Assembly: GCA_022766245.1 (NCBI GenBank)
Contig: JALEPL010000042.1
Location: 1-62,303, forward strand
Length of the DNA: 62,303 bases
Direction: 5' to 3'
Source: Lachnospiraceae bacterium
GTDB lineage: Bacteria; Bacillota; Clostridia; Lachnospirales; Lachnospiraceae
A model generated the notes under the pieces. That model was given only the letters and a program-made list of their open reading frames with translations, did no database searches and was not told where the DNA came from. This document shows positions 10,289 to 18,365 of the stretch, one piece after another (within the stretch, counting starts at the first letter, position 1; each line of letters opens with the position of its first letter). The translations under genes and the position numbers were made by a program.

Positions 10289-10323
10289 CTCCCTTTTCAG
10301 AAAATGATCCCAAGTAAAGGGAG
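10289..10323 (-). terminator. Hairpin downstream of the nuclease gene
   Basis: CTCCCTTT and AAAGGGAG pair across about 19 bases. The arms resemble those of the much longer inverted repeat at 19899-19986, suggesting a degenerate copy of the same element. It may end nuclease transcription. Confidence 0.4.
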
Positions 10324-10365
10324 TTATTTGCCAATTTTAAGTATGGCATAATCCCTGACGGATTG

Positions 10366-10381
10366 CAAGGCACGTGCCTTG
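10366..10381. repeat. Perfect 16-bp palindrome after the nuclease stop
   Basis: CAAGGCACGTGCCTTG is self-complementary without a loop and lies 13 bp past the nuclease stop. It could be a protein-binding site or part of a terminator; no T run follows. Confidence 0.4.
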
Positions 10382-10394
10382 ATTCAGCAGCAGC

Positions 10395-11534
10395 TTACCA
10401 GCAGTTCCCACAATTTCTCTTTTGCTGGTTGGGTGCGATCTGTTCGGAAAAACCCTCCGCCTCCTCGTAGGTAGAAAAATATACCGGACTACTCATTGCC
10501 TGGCTACCGTCTCCGGTGGCAGGGCACTCCCCCACCATGTGGATTTTCCCGTTTTTGCTATTAACGGCATACTGTCCTGCTGCTGTCACTATGTTCTCTG
10601 GCACAATTATGTTGCCGGCAGAACTTTCATCCTCTGCCTGTATATCGCAAATCTCATCGCAATCATCCACCCGGCTGCTGCCGTCTGTATAATCGATGAG
10701 GATGCCGGGCTGCACATTGTAGCAGTAAACATGAAAGCACACACCGGTGCCCTCATCCTCCACGGACTTTGCCTCGATCCGCACTCCGCTGGCCACCAGA
10801 TTATCTCCTTCAAAAACAGGAGTCACCCGGTACAGCACATGATTCCCGGTGCTTTTTACATATTCCGCCACCCGGTTTTCAAAGGGCGCCATCCCCTCCA
10901 CATTCAGATATCGTGTTCCGGTGATAAGATTCTGCTCATTGGCATTTTCCCCGGTGAGCTGGTAGCCAATCAGATGACACCGGTTGTACAGGTAATGATC
11001 CGCAATGATATCACTATATTTTACGGTATGCCAGCCGGTGGGCTTTATCATGCCAATGGCTCCACGTTCCTCCGTGGGCATAAGATCCGGCCCTACACTG
11101 GCAATGCATGTGCCGCATCTGCCCAGCTCATCCAAGGGAGCGTAGCTTTCGAAGGACGTGACGGCGGTAGCTAGTTCCTCCGCAGTAAAATATGGTTGAT
11201 TTTGATTCGCTGTCACGTAGGCAGTGCCGGCATAGGGCGGTATTTCCTCGGCAATTCCCGATTCGGGGGATTCTGTAGTCTCGTCCACCAGCGACTCTGC
11301 AGATTCTGTGGTCACTTGCTCTGTACCTTCCGTCTCCAAAGTCTCTGTGTTCTCGAATCCCACATTGTCTGCGCTCTCAAAGTCCGCATATTCTGTACTC
11401 GCCGAGTTCTGATTTTGAGTATCCTCCGGGCTTAACGCAGTCACAGCAAATACTCCGCCACACACAAAGCATGCAGCGATGATTCCCATCCACTGCATGC
11501 CGGATTTTCGATTTATTCTCTTATTGTCTTTCAT
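10395..11534 (-). CDS. Membrane-anchored DNA/RNA non-specific endonuclease
   Basis: The protein (379 residues from the preferred start) has a basic N-terminus, one hydrophobic segment (about 10-30), a Glu/Ser/Thr-rich linker to about 95, then an EndA/NUC1-type nuclease domain. The active-site region reads NRCHLIGYQLTG followed by NEQNLITGTRYLN, matching the H..N pattern of Endonuclease_NS_2. A C-terminal Cys-rich segment (YAVNSKNGKIHMVGEC to CGNCW) resembles the small metal-binding tail often found on these proteins. It is likely displayed outside the cell for DNA uptake or nutrient scavenging. An ATG at 11555 lies within a repeat; the ATG at 11534 has AAGGA and is preferred. Confidence 0.8.
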   Translation of the reverse strand: MKDNKRINRKSGMQWMGIIAACFVCGGVFAVTALSPEDTQNQNSASTEYADFESADNVGFENTETLETEGTEQVTTESAESLVDETTESPESGIAEEIPPYAGTAYVTANQNQPYFTAEELATAVTSFESYAPLDELGRCGTCIASVGPDLMPTEERGAIGMIKPTGWHTVKYSDIIADHYLYNRCHLIGYQLTGENANEQNLITGTRYLNVEGMAPFENRVAEYVKSTGNHVLYRVTPVFEGDNLVASGVRIEAKSVEDEGTGVCFHVYCYNVQPGILIDYTDGSSRVDDCDEICDIQAEDESSAGNIIVPENIVTAAGQYAVNSKNGKIHMVGECPATGDGSQAMSSPVYFSTYEEAEGFSEQIAPNQQKRNCGNCW

Positions 11535-11550
11535 TTCCAGTCCTTTTTTG

Positions 11551-11653
11551 GGCATGAGGTGTCACCGCAGGCGACGGAGTCCTGATGCCGGTTCAGTTTT
11601 TCATATTTAGCTTTACGCTTTCTTTTGGCATGAGGTGTCACCGTAGGTGACGG
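11551..11653 (-). repeat. Structured leader repeat, copy A, plus half copy
   Basis: This is one full copy (11551-11626) of a family also present at 40479, 50546 and 51520. On the minus strand it reads an AT-rich tail (AAAGCGTAAAGCTAAATATG), GGCATCAGG, a GTCGCC/GGTGAC hairpin and CCTCATGCC, then the nuclease ribosome binding site. It ends 16 nt before the start codon. A second half copy (11627-11653, hairpin plus CCTCATGCC) follows directly after the stop of the gene at 11654. Confidence 0.85.
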
Positions 11654-12304
11654 TTAAATTTGAAGCTCCTCCTCCGCCCCTTTTGTCCAGCGGATATACT
11701 CTGCCTCGGTAGTCAAAAATTTCTCTGCATTCTGGGGAAGCAGAATGGGCTCGATTTCATTCTTCATGTAGTCGCATACATAAATCTTTTGGACACAGTT
11801 TAAGAATACCCAATTAAAACGCAGTTTCTCTTTTTTCTGACGCTGCATCATGTATTCGAAGAGCTGGCCTGCGTCCACATCGCTCTCCCGATTGGGATGC
11901 AAAAACAGATACAAGCCATTATAATGCATATTGCGATAATTGGAATTGAGCTTCTCCAGTTTCCGTTCAAACCGATACTTGGCCTTTGCGATATAATCCT
12001 GCTGCACATTGGGATCCGGCAAAATAGCCCAGAATCTGTCATTATAAAAATGCAGGCGCTCCCCGTATTTTTCCAACGCCTGAGGTGGCAGGTCCTCCCG
12101 CCGGCATCCCAGATAATGCTCGATGAAGCTTTCCTCCTGACCATCGTCCGGCAAAAGTGCCTGGCTCACCTCCAGCCCCAGATCCATGGTCTCATTGATC
12201 CAGTCCGGCGACTCGCTTTTCACAAAGCAGGGGCGGTACAAGGGCCACAGATACTTTAAGGACACTGCGGCATAGATTTCGTTTAAGAGTTTTTCGTAGG
12301 CCAT
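11654..12304 (-). CDS. Conserved-looking protein of unknown function, 216 aa
   Basis: I do not recognise a family. The protein is soluble, with no signal peptide or membrane segment, and rich in aromatic residues (YLWPLYRPCF, YNDRFWAILPDP, RFNWVFLNCVQKIYVCDY). The mix of helices and charged residues, plus a good AGGAG site before the ATG, supports a real gene. It is followed at once by the half copy of the leader repeat and then the nuclease gene, so the two may be read together. It could be an intracellular enzyme or regulatory protein; nothing in the sequence decides. Confidence 0.65.
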   Translation of the reverse strand: MAYEKLLNEIYAAVSLKYLWPLYRPCFVKSESPDWINETMDLGLEVSQALLPDDGQEESFIEHYLGCRREDLPPQALEKYGERLHFYNDRFWAILPDPNVQQDYIAKAKYRFERKLEKLNSNYRNMHYNGLYLFLHPNRESDVDAGQLFEYMMQRQKKEKLRFNWVFLNCVQKIYVCDYMKNEIEPILLPQNAEKFLTTEAEYIRWTKGAEEELQI

Positions 12305-12521
12305 GGTGTCACTGCTCCTGTTCTTTCTACTTTCTTACTATAAGAACATTATAGTCGCAAAAAAGTGCTTTTACAATTGCAATTTATTTTCCACAATAGG
12401 CAGTTTCCCAATTCTCTGGGATTTATGCCTATTCGAAATCCACAAATTTGGGGTTGTGGACTTGGTTAACTGATTGATTGACAAAGGGTATGGTTTCATA
12501 ACTTTTGAAACAGGATAAGAA
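12305..12521. other. Non-coding, hairpin-rich region upstream of 12304 gene
   Basis: No gene is seen. AATAGGCA..TGCCTATT (about 12395-12434) encloses TCCCA..TGGGA, giving a two-step hairpin. A second potential hairpin, TCCACA..TGTGGA, follows at about 12440-12461. TTTTCCACA near 12389 fits the loose DnaA-box pattern but is single. Promoters for the minus-strand gene should lie here. Confidence 0.4.
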
Positions 12522-12714
12522 TTTCATACCTGATGATGCTTAAAAGAGGTAATAGGTATGAAATAGCTATGAAAACGGCTCAGAGACGAAAAAAGATTTC
12601 ATACCTGTCGATGCCCAAAAGAGGTAATAGGTATGAAATAGCCATGAAAACGGCTCAGAGACGAGAAAAGTTTTCATACCTGTCGATGCCTAAAAGAGGT
12701 AATAGGTATGAAAT
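12522..12714. repeat. Tandem 75-bp palindromic repeat, three units
   Basis: Units start at 12522, 12597 and 12672. Each opens TTTCATACCT and has AGGTATGAAA about 22 bases later, so every unit can form a 10-bp stem. The arms can also pair across the 31-base interval between units (GGTATGAAAT with ATTTCATACC). The third unit stops after its second arm. Because 75 is divisible by three, an open frame of 25-residue repeats (MPKRGNRYEIAMKTAQRREK...) runs through, but it has no convincing ribosome binding site. Units differ at only a few positions, so the expansion is recent. Confidence 0.85.
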
Positions 12715-12975
12715 AGGCCTATAGAAAAGAAAAAATCGCAACATGAAGAAATAAATGGACCAAATCCCCCGTCCAAATCCCTTGACTGCTCGCAATTATA
12801 AAAAGCCCCCCCCAAGTTGTTAAAGTCCACACACCCCAATTTCCCTGCTGATACAAATGAAAAGCGGGGCATTTGCGCAAGAAATATGCCTCCATGCCCC
12901 GTAACCACCAATATCCGTTCAAAATCGAAAGTACACAGAAAAGTATCACATCTATAGGATTCCCGTTTCAGCGTC
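12715..12975. other. Non-coding gap with a GC-rich hairpin
   Basis: GGGGCAT (12866) and ATGCCCC (12894) pair, with a nested GGCAT/ATGCC alternative. The stretch also contains a run of nine C near 12807. Short minus-strand frames exist; one has a hydrophobic protein-like sequence (GNWGVWTLTTWGGLFIIASS) but only a GTG start and no ribosome binding site. It may be a remnant. Confidence 0.35.
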
Positions 12976-14175
12976 CTACTTCTCATCTACCACCTGAAAG
13001 ATATAGAACTTCAGATAGTAGCTCTCATCCGCCGCCCAGAGAATGGGATGATCCGGCGCCTGGGTGCGAAACTCCACCTGACGCAGTCGCTTGTGCACAT
13101 TGTGGGCCGCCTGATTGATGGTCTTAGTAAAGAGCTCGTAGGTCATGAAATGGGAGCAGGAACAGGTAGCCAGATAGCCCCCATCCTTCACCAGCTTCAT
13201 AGCCCGAAGGTTAATCTCACGATAACCCTTGGTGGCGTTCTTCACGGAGCTTCTGGACTTGGTAAAAGCCGGAGGATCCAGGATGACCACGTCATACTTT
13301 TCTCCCGCCTCCTCTAAGGAAGGCAACAGTTCAAACACATCTTCGCAGATAAACTTCACCCGTTCCTGTAAGCCGTTGAGCTTCGCATTTTCAGTGGCCT
13401 GGTCTACGGCAAGCTGGGAGGCATCCACTCCGGTGACCTCCGCCGCTCCGGCAATTCCCGCATTCAGTGCAAAGGAGCCGGTGTGGGTAAAGCAGTCCAG
13501 CACCCGGGCGTCCTTACACAGCTTCTGAATGGACAGCCGGTTATATTTCTGATCCAGGAAAAATCCTGTTTTCTGTCCGTTTTCCACATCCACCATATAA
13601 TGGACGCCGTTTTCCACAATTTCCACCTTGGTCTCAAAAGGCTCTCCGATAAATCCTTTCGTCTGCTCCATGCCCTCCTGCTTTCGCACCTTGGCATCAC
13701 TTCGCTCGTATACACCGCAGATTTCCACTCCATCCTGGCGGAGAATTTCCTTTAAAAGTTCCACGATTCTCTCCTTGTACCGATCTATGCCCAATGCCAG
13801 AGACTGTACCACCAGCACATCAGAGAACTTGTCAATTACCAGCCCCGGGAGAAAATCTGCCTCACCGAATATCAGGCGGCAGGCTGTCGTATCCACGGTT
13901 TTCTTGCGATATTCCCACGCCTGTAAGAGACGCTGCCGAAAAAACTCATCATCGATTGCCTGATCCATACTCTTGGTGAGCATACGGATTCTGATTTTTG
14001 AATTCTGGTTGATAAAGCCCTTCCCCATGGGATAACCATCGAAATCATGTACCAGCACCACATCTCCGTTGGTGAAGCTGCCCACGATGGTGGCAATCTC
14101 ATTATCGTATACCCACATGCCTCCGGCCTTGATGGTTCTGCCTTCTCCTTTTTTTAAGGTCACTACTGCACTCAT
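12976..14175 (-). CDS. Class I SAM-dependent rRNA cytosine methyltransferase (RlmI-like)
   Basis: The 399-residue protein has an N-terminal PUA RNA-binding domain (about 1-75, [20 protein letters not shown]), a linker domain, then a Rossmann methyltransferase. The SAM-binding region reads [16 protein letters not shown] and the catalytic region [14 protein letters not shown] followed by [10 protein letters not shown]. This order is that of the RlmI/RlmK family, which makes 5-methylcytosine in 23S rRNA; the exact position modified is inference. AAGGAG precedes the ATG. It is divergent from the CoA-transferase gene. Confidence 0.88.
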   Translation of the reverse strand: MSAVVTLKKGEGRTIKAGGMWVYDNEIATIVGSFTNGDVVLVHDFDGYPMGKGFINQNSKIRIRMLTKSMDQAIDDEFFRQRLLQAWEYRKKTVDTTACRLIFGEADFLPGLVIDKFSDVLVVQSLALGIDRYKERIVELLKEILRQDGVEICGVYERSDAKVRKQEGMEQTKGFIGEPFETKVEIVENGVHYMVDVENGQKTGFFLDQKYNRLSIQKLCKDARVLDCFTHTGSFALNAGIAGAAEVTGVDASQLAVDQATENAKLNGLQERVKFICEDVFELLPSLEEAGEKYDVVILDPPAFTKSRSSVKNATKGYREINLRAMKLVKDGGYLATCSCSHFMTYELFTKTINQAAHNVHKRLRQVEFRTQAPDHPILWAADESYYLKFYIFQVVDEK

Positions 14176-14308
14176 TTATCTTCTCCTTTTCTTTTCGCTC
14201 TTTTCCACTTCGTACAAACACTAATTCACTTTTTTCTATATTCTATCATAAAATACCAATCCAGAGAAGAAAAAAGGGTTTTTCCAGTTTTGTCCCTACA
14301 GCCTTGGG

Positions 14309-14337
14309 TTGCGCATTCCGGTGCAACGTGGTACTAT
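14309..14337 (+). promoter_or_regulatory. Probable promoter of the CoA-transferase gene
   Basis: TTGCGC and TACTAT are spaced by 17 bp, 40 bp upstream of the start codon. The -35 box lies in a small inverted repeat (TTGCGC..GTGCAA), which could be a regulator site. Confidence 0.6.
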
Positions 14338-14376
14338 ACATGTAGTTTTGGAATATCATATTTTAGGAGGTTTATC

Positions 14377-15717
14377 ATGGATTTTACACAGGAATACAAT
14401 CAGAAACTGGTTTCTGCAGACAAGGCTGTACAGCTGGTTCAGTCCGGTGACTGGGTGGATTATGGCTGGTGTACCGGCACACCGGTTGTTTTGGATCAGG
14501 CTTTAGCAAGACGTACCGATGAGCTCACTGACGTGAAGGTAAGAGGCGGAATTCTGCTGAAGCCCCTGGCAATCTTCGAGCGTGAGGATGCAGGTGAGCA
14601 TTTTTGCTGGAACTCCTGGCATATGGGTGGCTTAGAGCGTAAGTATATTGCAAGAGGACTTGCTTACTATGCACCTATCCGTTACTCTGAGCTCCCCAGA
14701 TATTACCGTGATTCCGACACCAAGGTGGACGTGGCAATGCTTCAGGTTGCTCCCATGGACAAGCATGGTTACTTTAACTTTGGACCAAATGCTTCCCACC
14801 TGACAGCTGTATGCGAAACTGCAAAGCACATCATTGTGGAAGTAAATGAGAATATGCCCCGTTGTCTGGGCGGATTCGAGAACTCTATTCACATTTCCCA
14901 GGTGGAATATGTGGTAGAAGGCGAGAATCCTGCCATCAACGAACTGGGTGGCGGCGGTCCTGCCACAGAGGTGGATCAGGCAGTTGCAAAACTGATTGTA
15001 AATGAAATTCCCAATGGTGCCTGCCTGCAGCTTGGTATCGGCGGTATGCCCAATGCCGTAGGTTCTCTGATTGCAGAATCTGACTTAAAGGATCAGGGTG
15101 TTCATACCGAGATGTATGTAGATGCTTTTGTTGATATTGCCCGCGCAGGTAAAATTAATGGTTCCAAGAAGAATATCGACCGTTTCCGTCAGACATATGC
15201 CTTCGGTGCAGGAACCAAAAAGATGTACGATTACATGGACGAGAATCCAGAGCTGATGAGTGCACCTGTAAGCTACACTAACGATATCCGTTCCATCGCT
15301 GCATTGGATAACTTTATCTCCATCAACAATGCTGTTGATATCGACCTGTTTGGCCAGGTAAACGCAGAGTCTGCAGGAACCAAGCACATCAGCGGTGCAG
15401 GCGGACAGTTGGATTTCGTTCTGGGTGCATACCTGTCCAACGGTGGAAAGAGCTTTATCTGCTGCTCCTCCACCTTTTCCACAAAGGACGGACAGTTGAA
15501 GTCCAGAATCGTTCCTACCTTAAATCCCGGTTCCATTGTAACCGACACCCGTGCCAACACCCACTATGTGGTAACTGAATATGGCATGGTAAACCTGAAG
15601 GGTCTCTCCACCTGGCAGAGAACCGAAGCTCTGATTTCCATTGCTCATCCCCAGTTCAGAGATGAACTGATTGCTGAGGCTGAGAAGTTGAAAATCTGGA
15701 GACGCAGCAACAAATAG
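14377..15717 (+). CDS. but: Butyryl-CoA:acetate CoA-transferase
   Basis: This enzyme moves CoA from butyryl-CoA to acetate, releasing butyrate and acetyl-CoA; it is the last step of butyrate formation in many gut Lachnospiraceae. The 446-residue protein begins [20 protein letters not shown] and carries the stretches [22 protein letters not shown] and [15 protein letters not shown]. The likely catalytic glutamate is in [19 protein letters not shown]. The overall sequence is closer to known Roseburia-type But than to 4-hydroxybutyrate CoA-transferases, which are the main alternative. TAGGAGG precedes the ATG; upstream in-frame codons are not needed. It is a single-gene unit with its own promoter and terminator. 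Confidence 0.9.
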   Translation: MDFTQEYNQKLVSADKAVQLVQSGDWVDYGWCTGTPVVLDQALARRTDELTDVKVRGGILLKPLAIFEREDAGEHFCWNSWHMGGLERKYIARGLAYYAPIRYSELPRYYRDSDTKVDVAMLQVAPMDKHGYFNFGPNASHLTAVCETAKHIIVEVNENMPRCLGGFENSIHISQVEYVVEGENPAINELGGGGPATEVDQAVAKLIVNEIPNGACLQLGIGGMPNAVGSLIAESDLKDQGVHTEMYVDAFVDIARAGKINGSKKNIDRFRQTYAFGAGTKKMYDYMDENPELMSAPVSYTNDIRSIAALDNFISINNAVDIDLFGQVNAESAGTKHISGAGGQLDFVLGAYLSNGGKSFICCSSTFSTKDGQLKSRIVPTLNPGSIVTDTRANTHYVVTEYGMVNLKGLSTWQRTEALISIAHPQFRDELIAEAEKLKIWRRSNK

Positions 15718-15721
15718 TCCC

Positions 15722-15756
15722 AAAAGAGACCATCATCAGTGGATGGTCTCTTTTTT
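15722..15756. terminator. Bidirectional terminator between but and ytvI
   Basis: AAAAGAGACCATC and GATGGTCTCTTTT flank a seven-base loop, with T runs on both strands. The right arm also encodes the last residues of ytvI (MKKETIH), so two convergent genes share it. Confidence 0.9.
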
Positions 15757-16788
15757 CATTATGATGATATATATCTGCCAAATGAGAAATGCACCGATGG
15801 GGCCAAGCAGAATTCCCGCCGGACCGAAAAGACGCATGCCCACATAGATGCTGACCAATACAGCCAGTGGATGCACGCCCAGTCCCTTTCCCACCAGTCT
15901 GGGTTCGGAAAACTCCCGGATAAAGGTGCATGCAATGTAAACACACCCAAGAATAGATGCTGTTACGTATTCTCCCTGAAATGTCTCTATCAGCAGCCAG
16001 GGCACCAGCACAATTCCCGTGCCAAGAAAAGGCAATGCATCGCAGACTCCGATCAAAATTCCCACTACCAGCGCATAGGGATTTCCTGCTAAAAAAAGAC
16101 CTATCACACAGGTGGTGCATACCATGGTCATGATAAGCAGCTGTGCCTTTAGATAAGTGCCGCCTGCCCGATACATATTTCTCCAGACACGAATCAAAGC
16201 TTTCCCCCAGACACTCCCACTGATACTTCTGCGCAACCTGTGATAATCATTCAGCATCAATACTGCAGCCACAATGGTCACCACACATTTTCCCAGAAAA
16301 AGCCCCACTTGCTTCACTGAGATGTAAGAATAATTCATGATTGCGGAGGTTGCCTTTTCTTTCACAGTGGCAGTCACTTCCTGCATGCGCTCATTCCCCC
16401 ACTGCTCCATTACTTCCGCCCGGCAAATTCCCAGTTCTTCTACTCGATGGCAGCACTGGCACCAAAGCTCCTCTGCCTTCTGAAACAGCGCCGGATAATC
16501 TCGAACCAGAAGAATCAACTGACTAACTCCCTGATAGAGCAACCATCCCAGAGGCAGCAGCACCATGCCCAGAACAAGAGCGATAGAAACGATTCCTGCA
16601 ATGGGGCGTGGAATCTTCATCCGCCGGCGCAAAAAATCCACCGGACGGTGAAGTATCGCTGCGAAAAAACCGGCAAACAAAAAAGGAATCACCAGTGGCA
16701 GTATCCAACGCATTCCCACATAGACTACCAGTGTGATTCCTAGTAAAATGATTATTTTTTTGATCGGGGGGCTCGTCTTTTCTGTCAT
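15736..16788 (-). CDS. ytvI: AI-2E/YtvI-family membrane protein
   Basis: The 350-residue protein has about seven to eight hydrophobic segments and the features of the AI-2E transporter family, including LPFLGTGIVLVPWLLIE and, near the end, PRLVGKGLGVHPLAVLVSIY and GPAGILLGPIGAFLIW. The sporulation protein YtvI is the closest member by size; other members are exporters or antiporters, so the substrate is open. It starts 29 bp after the pseudouridine synthase stop and lacks a clear ribosome binding site, so translation may depend on the upstream gene. Confidence 0.8.
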   Translation of the reverse strand: MTEKTSPPIKKIIILLGITLVVYVGMRWILPLVIPFLFAGFFAAILHRPVDFLRRRMKIPRPIAGIVSIALVLGMVLLPLGWLLYQGVSQLILLVRDYPALFQKAEELWCQCCHRVEELGICRAEVMEQWGNERMQEVTATVKEKATSAIMNYSYISVKQVGLFLGKCVVTIVAAVLMLNDYHRLRRSISGSVWGKALIRVWRNMYRAGGTYLKAQLLIMTMVCTTCVIGLFLAGNPYALVVGILIGVCDALPFLGTGIVLVPWLLIETFQGEYVTASILGCVYIACTFIREFSEPRLVGKGLGVHPLAVLVSIYVGMRLFGPAGILLGPIGAFLIWQIYIIIMKKETIH

Positions 16789-16817
16789 AGACTAAGTATG
16801 TGTGAATTTCGTGTTTT

Positions 16818-17489
16818 TCATTCATAGAAACGTGCGAAGCCTTCTCCCTCCGGCTGAATGGCAAACTCCATGGGCGTATCCTGCGTAGGATGTGCAAACT
16901 CTAGCCGATAAGAGCAAAGCGCCAGCGATGGTTCCCCTGGCTCCACAGCGCCATACTTCCGGTCTCCTAAAATCGGACAGCCTGCATGGGACAGCTGGAC
17001 ACGAATCTGATGATGCCGCCCGGTCTTGAGATGGATCCGAAGCAGCGTGTGTCCTTCACATTCTTTGACAGTCTCATAGGAAAGCTCTGCCAGCTTGCCT
17101 CCTGCTGTTCCCTTTGGCACCACCCGGGACAGGTTGGTGCGTCCATCCCTTTGCAGCGTGTCCTGCAATATTCCTGTCTTTGCAGGCAGCTCCCCCTTCA
17201 CCACTGCATAGTAATATTTCCCGAATCCATGCTGCTGCATCTGACGGTTCAGGCTGGCAGCCGCCTCCGGCGTGCGGGCAAATACCATCACACCCTCCAC
17301 CGGCTGATCCAGACGGTGCACGATGCCGATATATGGTCTCTGACCTTTCCCCTTCTCTCTGGCCTCTTCATTCATCAGAAGACTGTACAGATCCATCTGC
17401 CCCGGCCTTTTGCTCTGCACCGCCAGCCCCGCAGGCTTCCGGCACACAATAATGTCATTATCCTTATATATCATTTCAATTTCTTTCAT
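16818..17489 (-). CDS. RluA-family RNA pseudouridine synthase
   Basis: The enzyme isomerises uridine to pseudouridine in rRNA or tRNA. The 223-residue protein has no S4 domain. The catalytic aspartate is in GIVHRLDQPVEGVMVFA, a variant of the usual HRLD.xTSG motif, with P-V instead of T-S. Downstream, GRHHQIRVQLSHAGCPILGDRKYG matches the family. The target base cannot be inferred. Its upstream region is unusual: it is preceded by a copy of the end of the response-regulator gene (17494-17564), whose TTTAAGGCATAAGAC supplies the ribosome binding site. Confidence 0.88.
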   Translation of the reverse strand: MKEIEMIYKDNDIIVCRKPAGLAVQSKRPGQMDLYSLLMNEEAREKGKGQRPYIGIVHRLDQPVEGVMVFARTPEAAASLNRQMQQHGFGKYYYAVVKGELPAKTGILQDTLQRDGRTNLSRVVPKGTAGGKLAELSYETVKECEGHTLLRIHLKTGRHHQIRVQLSHAGCPILGDRKYGAVEPGEPSLALCSYRLEFAHPTQDTPMEFAIQPEGEGFARFYE

Positions 17490-17493
17490 GTCT

Positions 17494-17700
17494 TATGCCT
17501 TAAACCGATATCCCACGCCCCATATGACATATCAGCTTGTCTGATATGGGGCATTCCAATATTCTATGCCTTAAACCGGTATCCCACGCCCCATATGACA
17601 TATCAGCTTGTCTGATATGGGCGCGACGAAGTCTGCGCATCAGTAGACGATATGGGGCATTCCAATATTCTATGCCTTAAACCGGTATCCCACGCCCCAT
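17494..17700 (-). repeat. Duplicated 3' ends of the response-regulator gene
   Basis: The last codons of the regulator (GVGYRFKA and stop) occur three times, starting at 17494, 17565 and 17671; only the last is part of the gene. Copies one and two are separated by a palindromic stretch (CCCCATAT..ATATCAG..CTGATATGGGG). The second interval carries an extra 35-bp insert. The copy nearest the pseudouridine synthase ends in TAA and directly abuts that gene, so it probably preserves the original junction. Confidence 0.85.
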
Positions 17701-18365
17701 ATCGTCTCGATATATTGCGGTTTTGTTCCTTCCGTATTCATCTCGATTTTCTCCCGAAGCTTCTTGATATGTACAGTCACTGTGGCAATATCTCCCACGG
17801 ATTCCATGCCCCAGATGGTTCTAAACAATTCTTCCTTGGTAAACACACGATTGGGATTCTGAGCCAAATACACCAACAGCTCATATTCCTTTGTGGTAAA
17901 GGACTTCTCCTCCCCGTTCACCCAGACTCTGCGGGCTGTCTTATCAATTTTGATTCCACGAATCTCAATGATATCATTCTCCACTACATTGGAGCCTATG
18001 AGACGCTCATATCTGGCAAGGTGCGCTTTCACCCGGGCTACCATTTCGCTGGGCGAAAACGGCTTGGTAATATAATCATCTGCCCCCAGTCCCAGTCCGC
18101 GAATTTTGTCAATATCGTCCTTTTTAGCGGAAACCATCAAAATCGGAGTGTTTTTCTCGCTGCGGATTCGTTTGCAGATGTCAAATCCATTGATTCCCGG
18201 AAGCATCAAATCCAAAATATACATATCAAACGCTTCCTCTAGAGCCCGTTTCAGTCCAGCCTCTCCGTCCGTTTCCAGCTCCACCTCAAACCCGCTGAGT
18301 TCCAGGTAATCCTTTTCCAGCTCTGCGATTGCAACTTCATCCTCTATAATTAGTATTCTACTCAT
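17670..18365 (-). CDS. OmpR/PhoB-family response regulator
   Basis: The 231-residue protein has a receiver domain (1-120) with acidic residues in IIEDEVAI, the phosphorylated aspartate in MYILDLMLPGINGFD and the conserved lysine in DDYITKPF. A winged-helix DNA-binding domain follows (about 130-231, ending WGVGYRFKA). It overlaps the kinase gene by eight bases, so the kinase at 18358 is transcribed after it only as a set with this gene first in product order. AGGAGG lies just before the ATG. The target genes are unknown. The end of this gene is copied twice downstream. Confidence 0.93.
   Translation of the reverse strand: MSRILIIEDEVAIAELEKDYLELSGFEVELETDGEAGLKRALEEAFDMYILDLMLPGINGFDICKRIRSEKNTPILMVSAKKDDIDKIRGLGLGADDYITKPFSPSEMVARVKAHLARYERLIGSNVVENDIIEIRGIKIDKTARRVWVNGEEKSFTTKEYELLVYLAQNPNRVFTKEELFRTIWGMESVGDIATVTVHIKKLREKIEMNTEGTKPQYIETIWGVGYRFKA

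Noticed and set aside
12522-12714. CRISPR-like array
   Set aside because: The intervals between palindromes are themselves near-identical, so there are no spacers; no cas genes are nearby.
12533-12724. Small protein with 25-residue repeats
   Set aside because: No good ribosome binding site, and the repeat explains the open frame because 75 is a multiple of three.
12719-12949. Hydrophobic 76-residue protein
   Set aside because: GTG start without ribosome binding site, overlapping another frame of similar length; kept only as a possible remnant.
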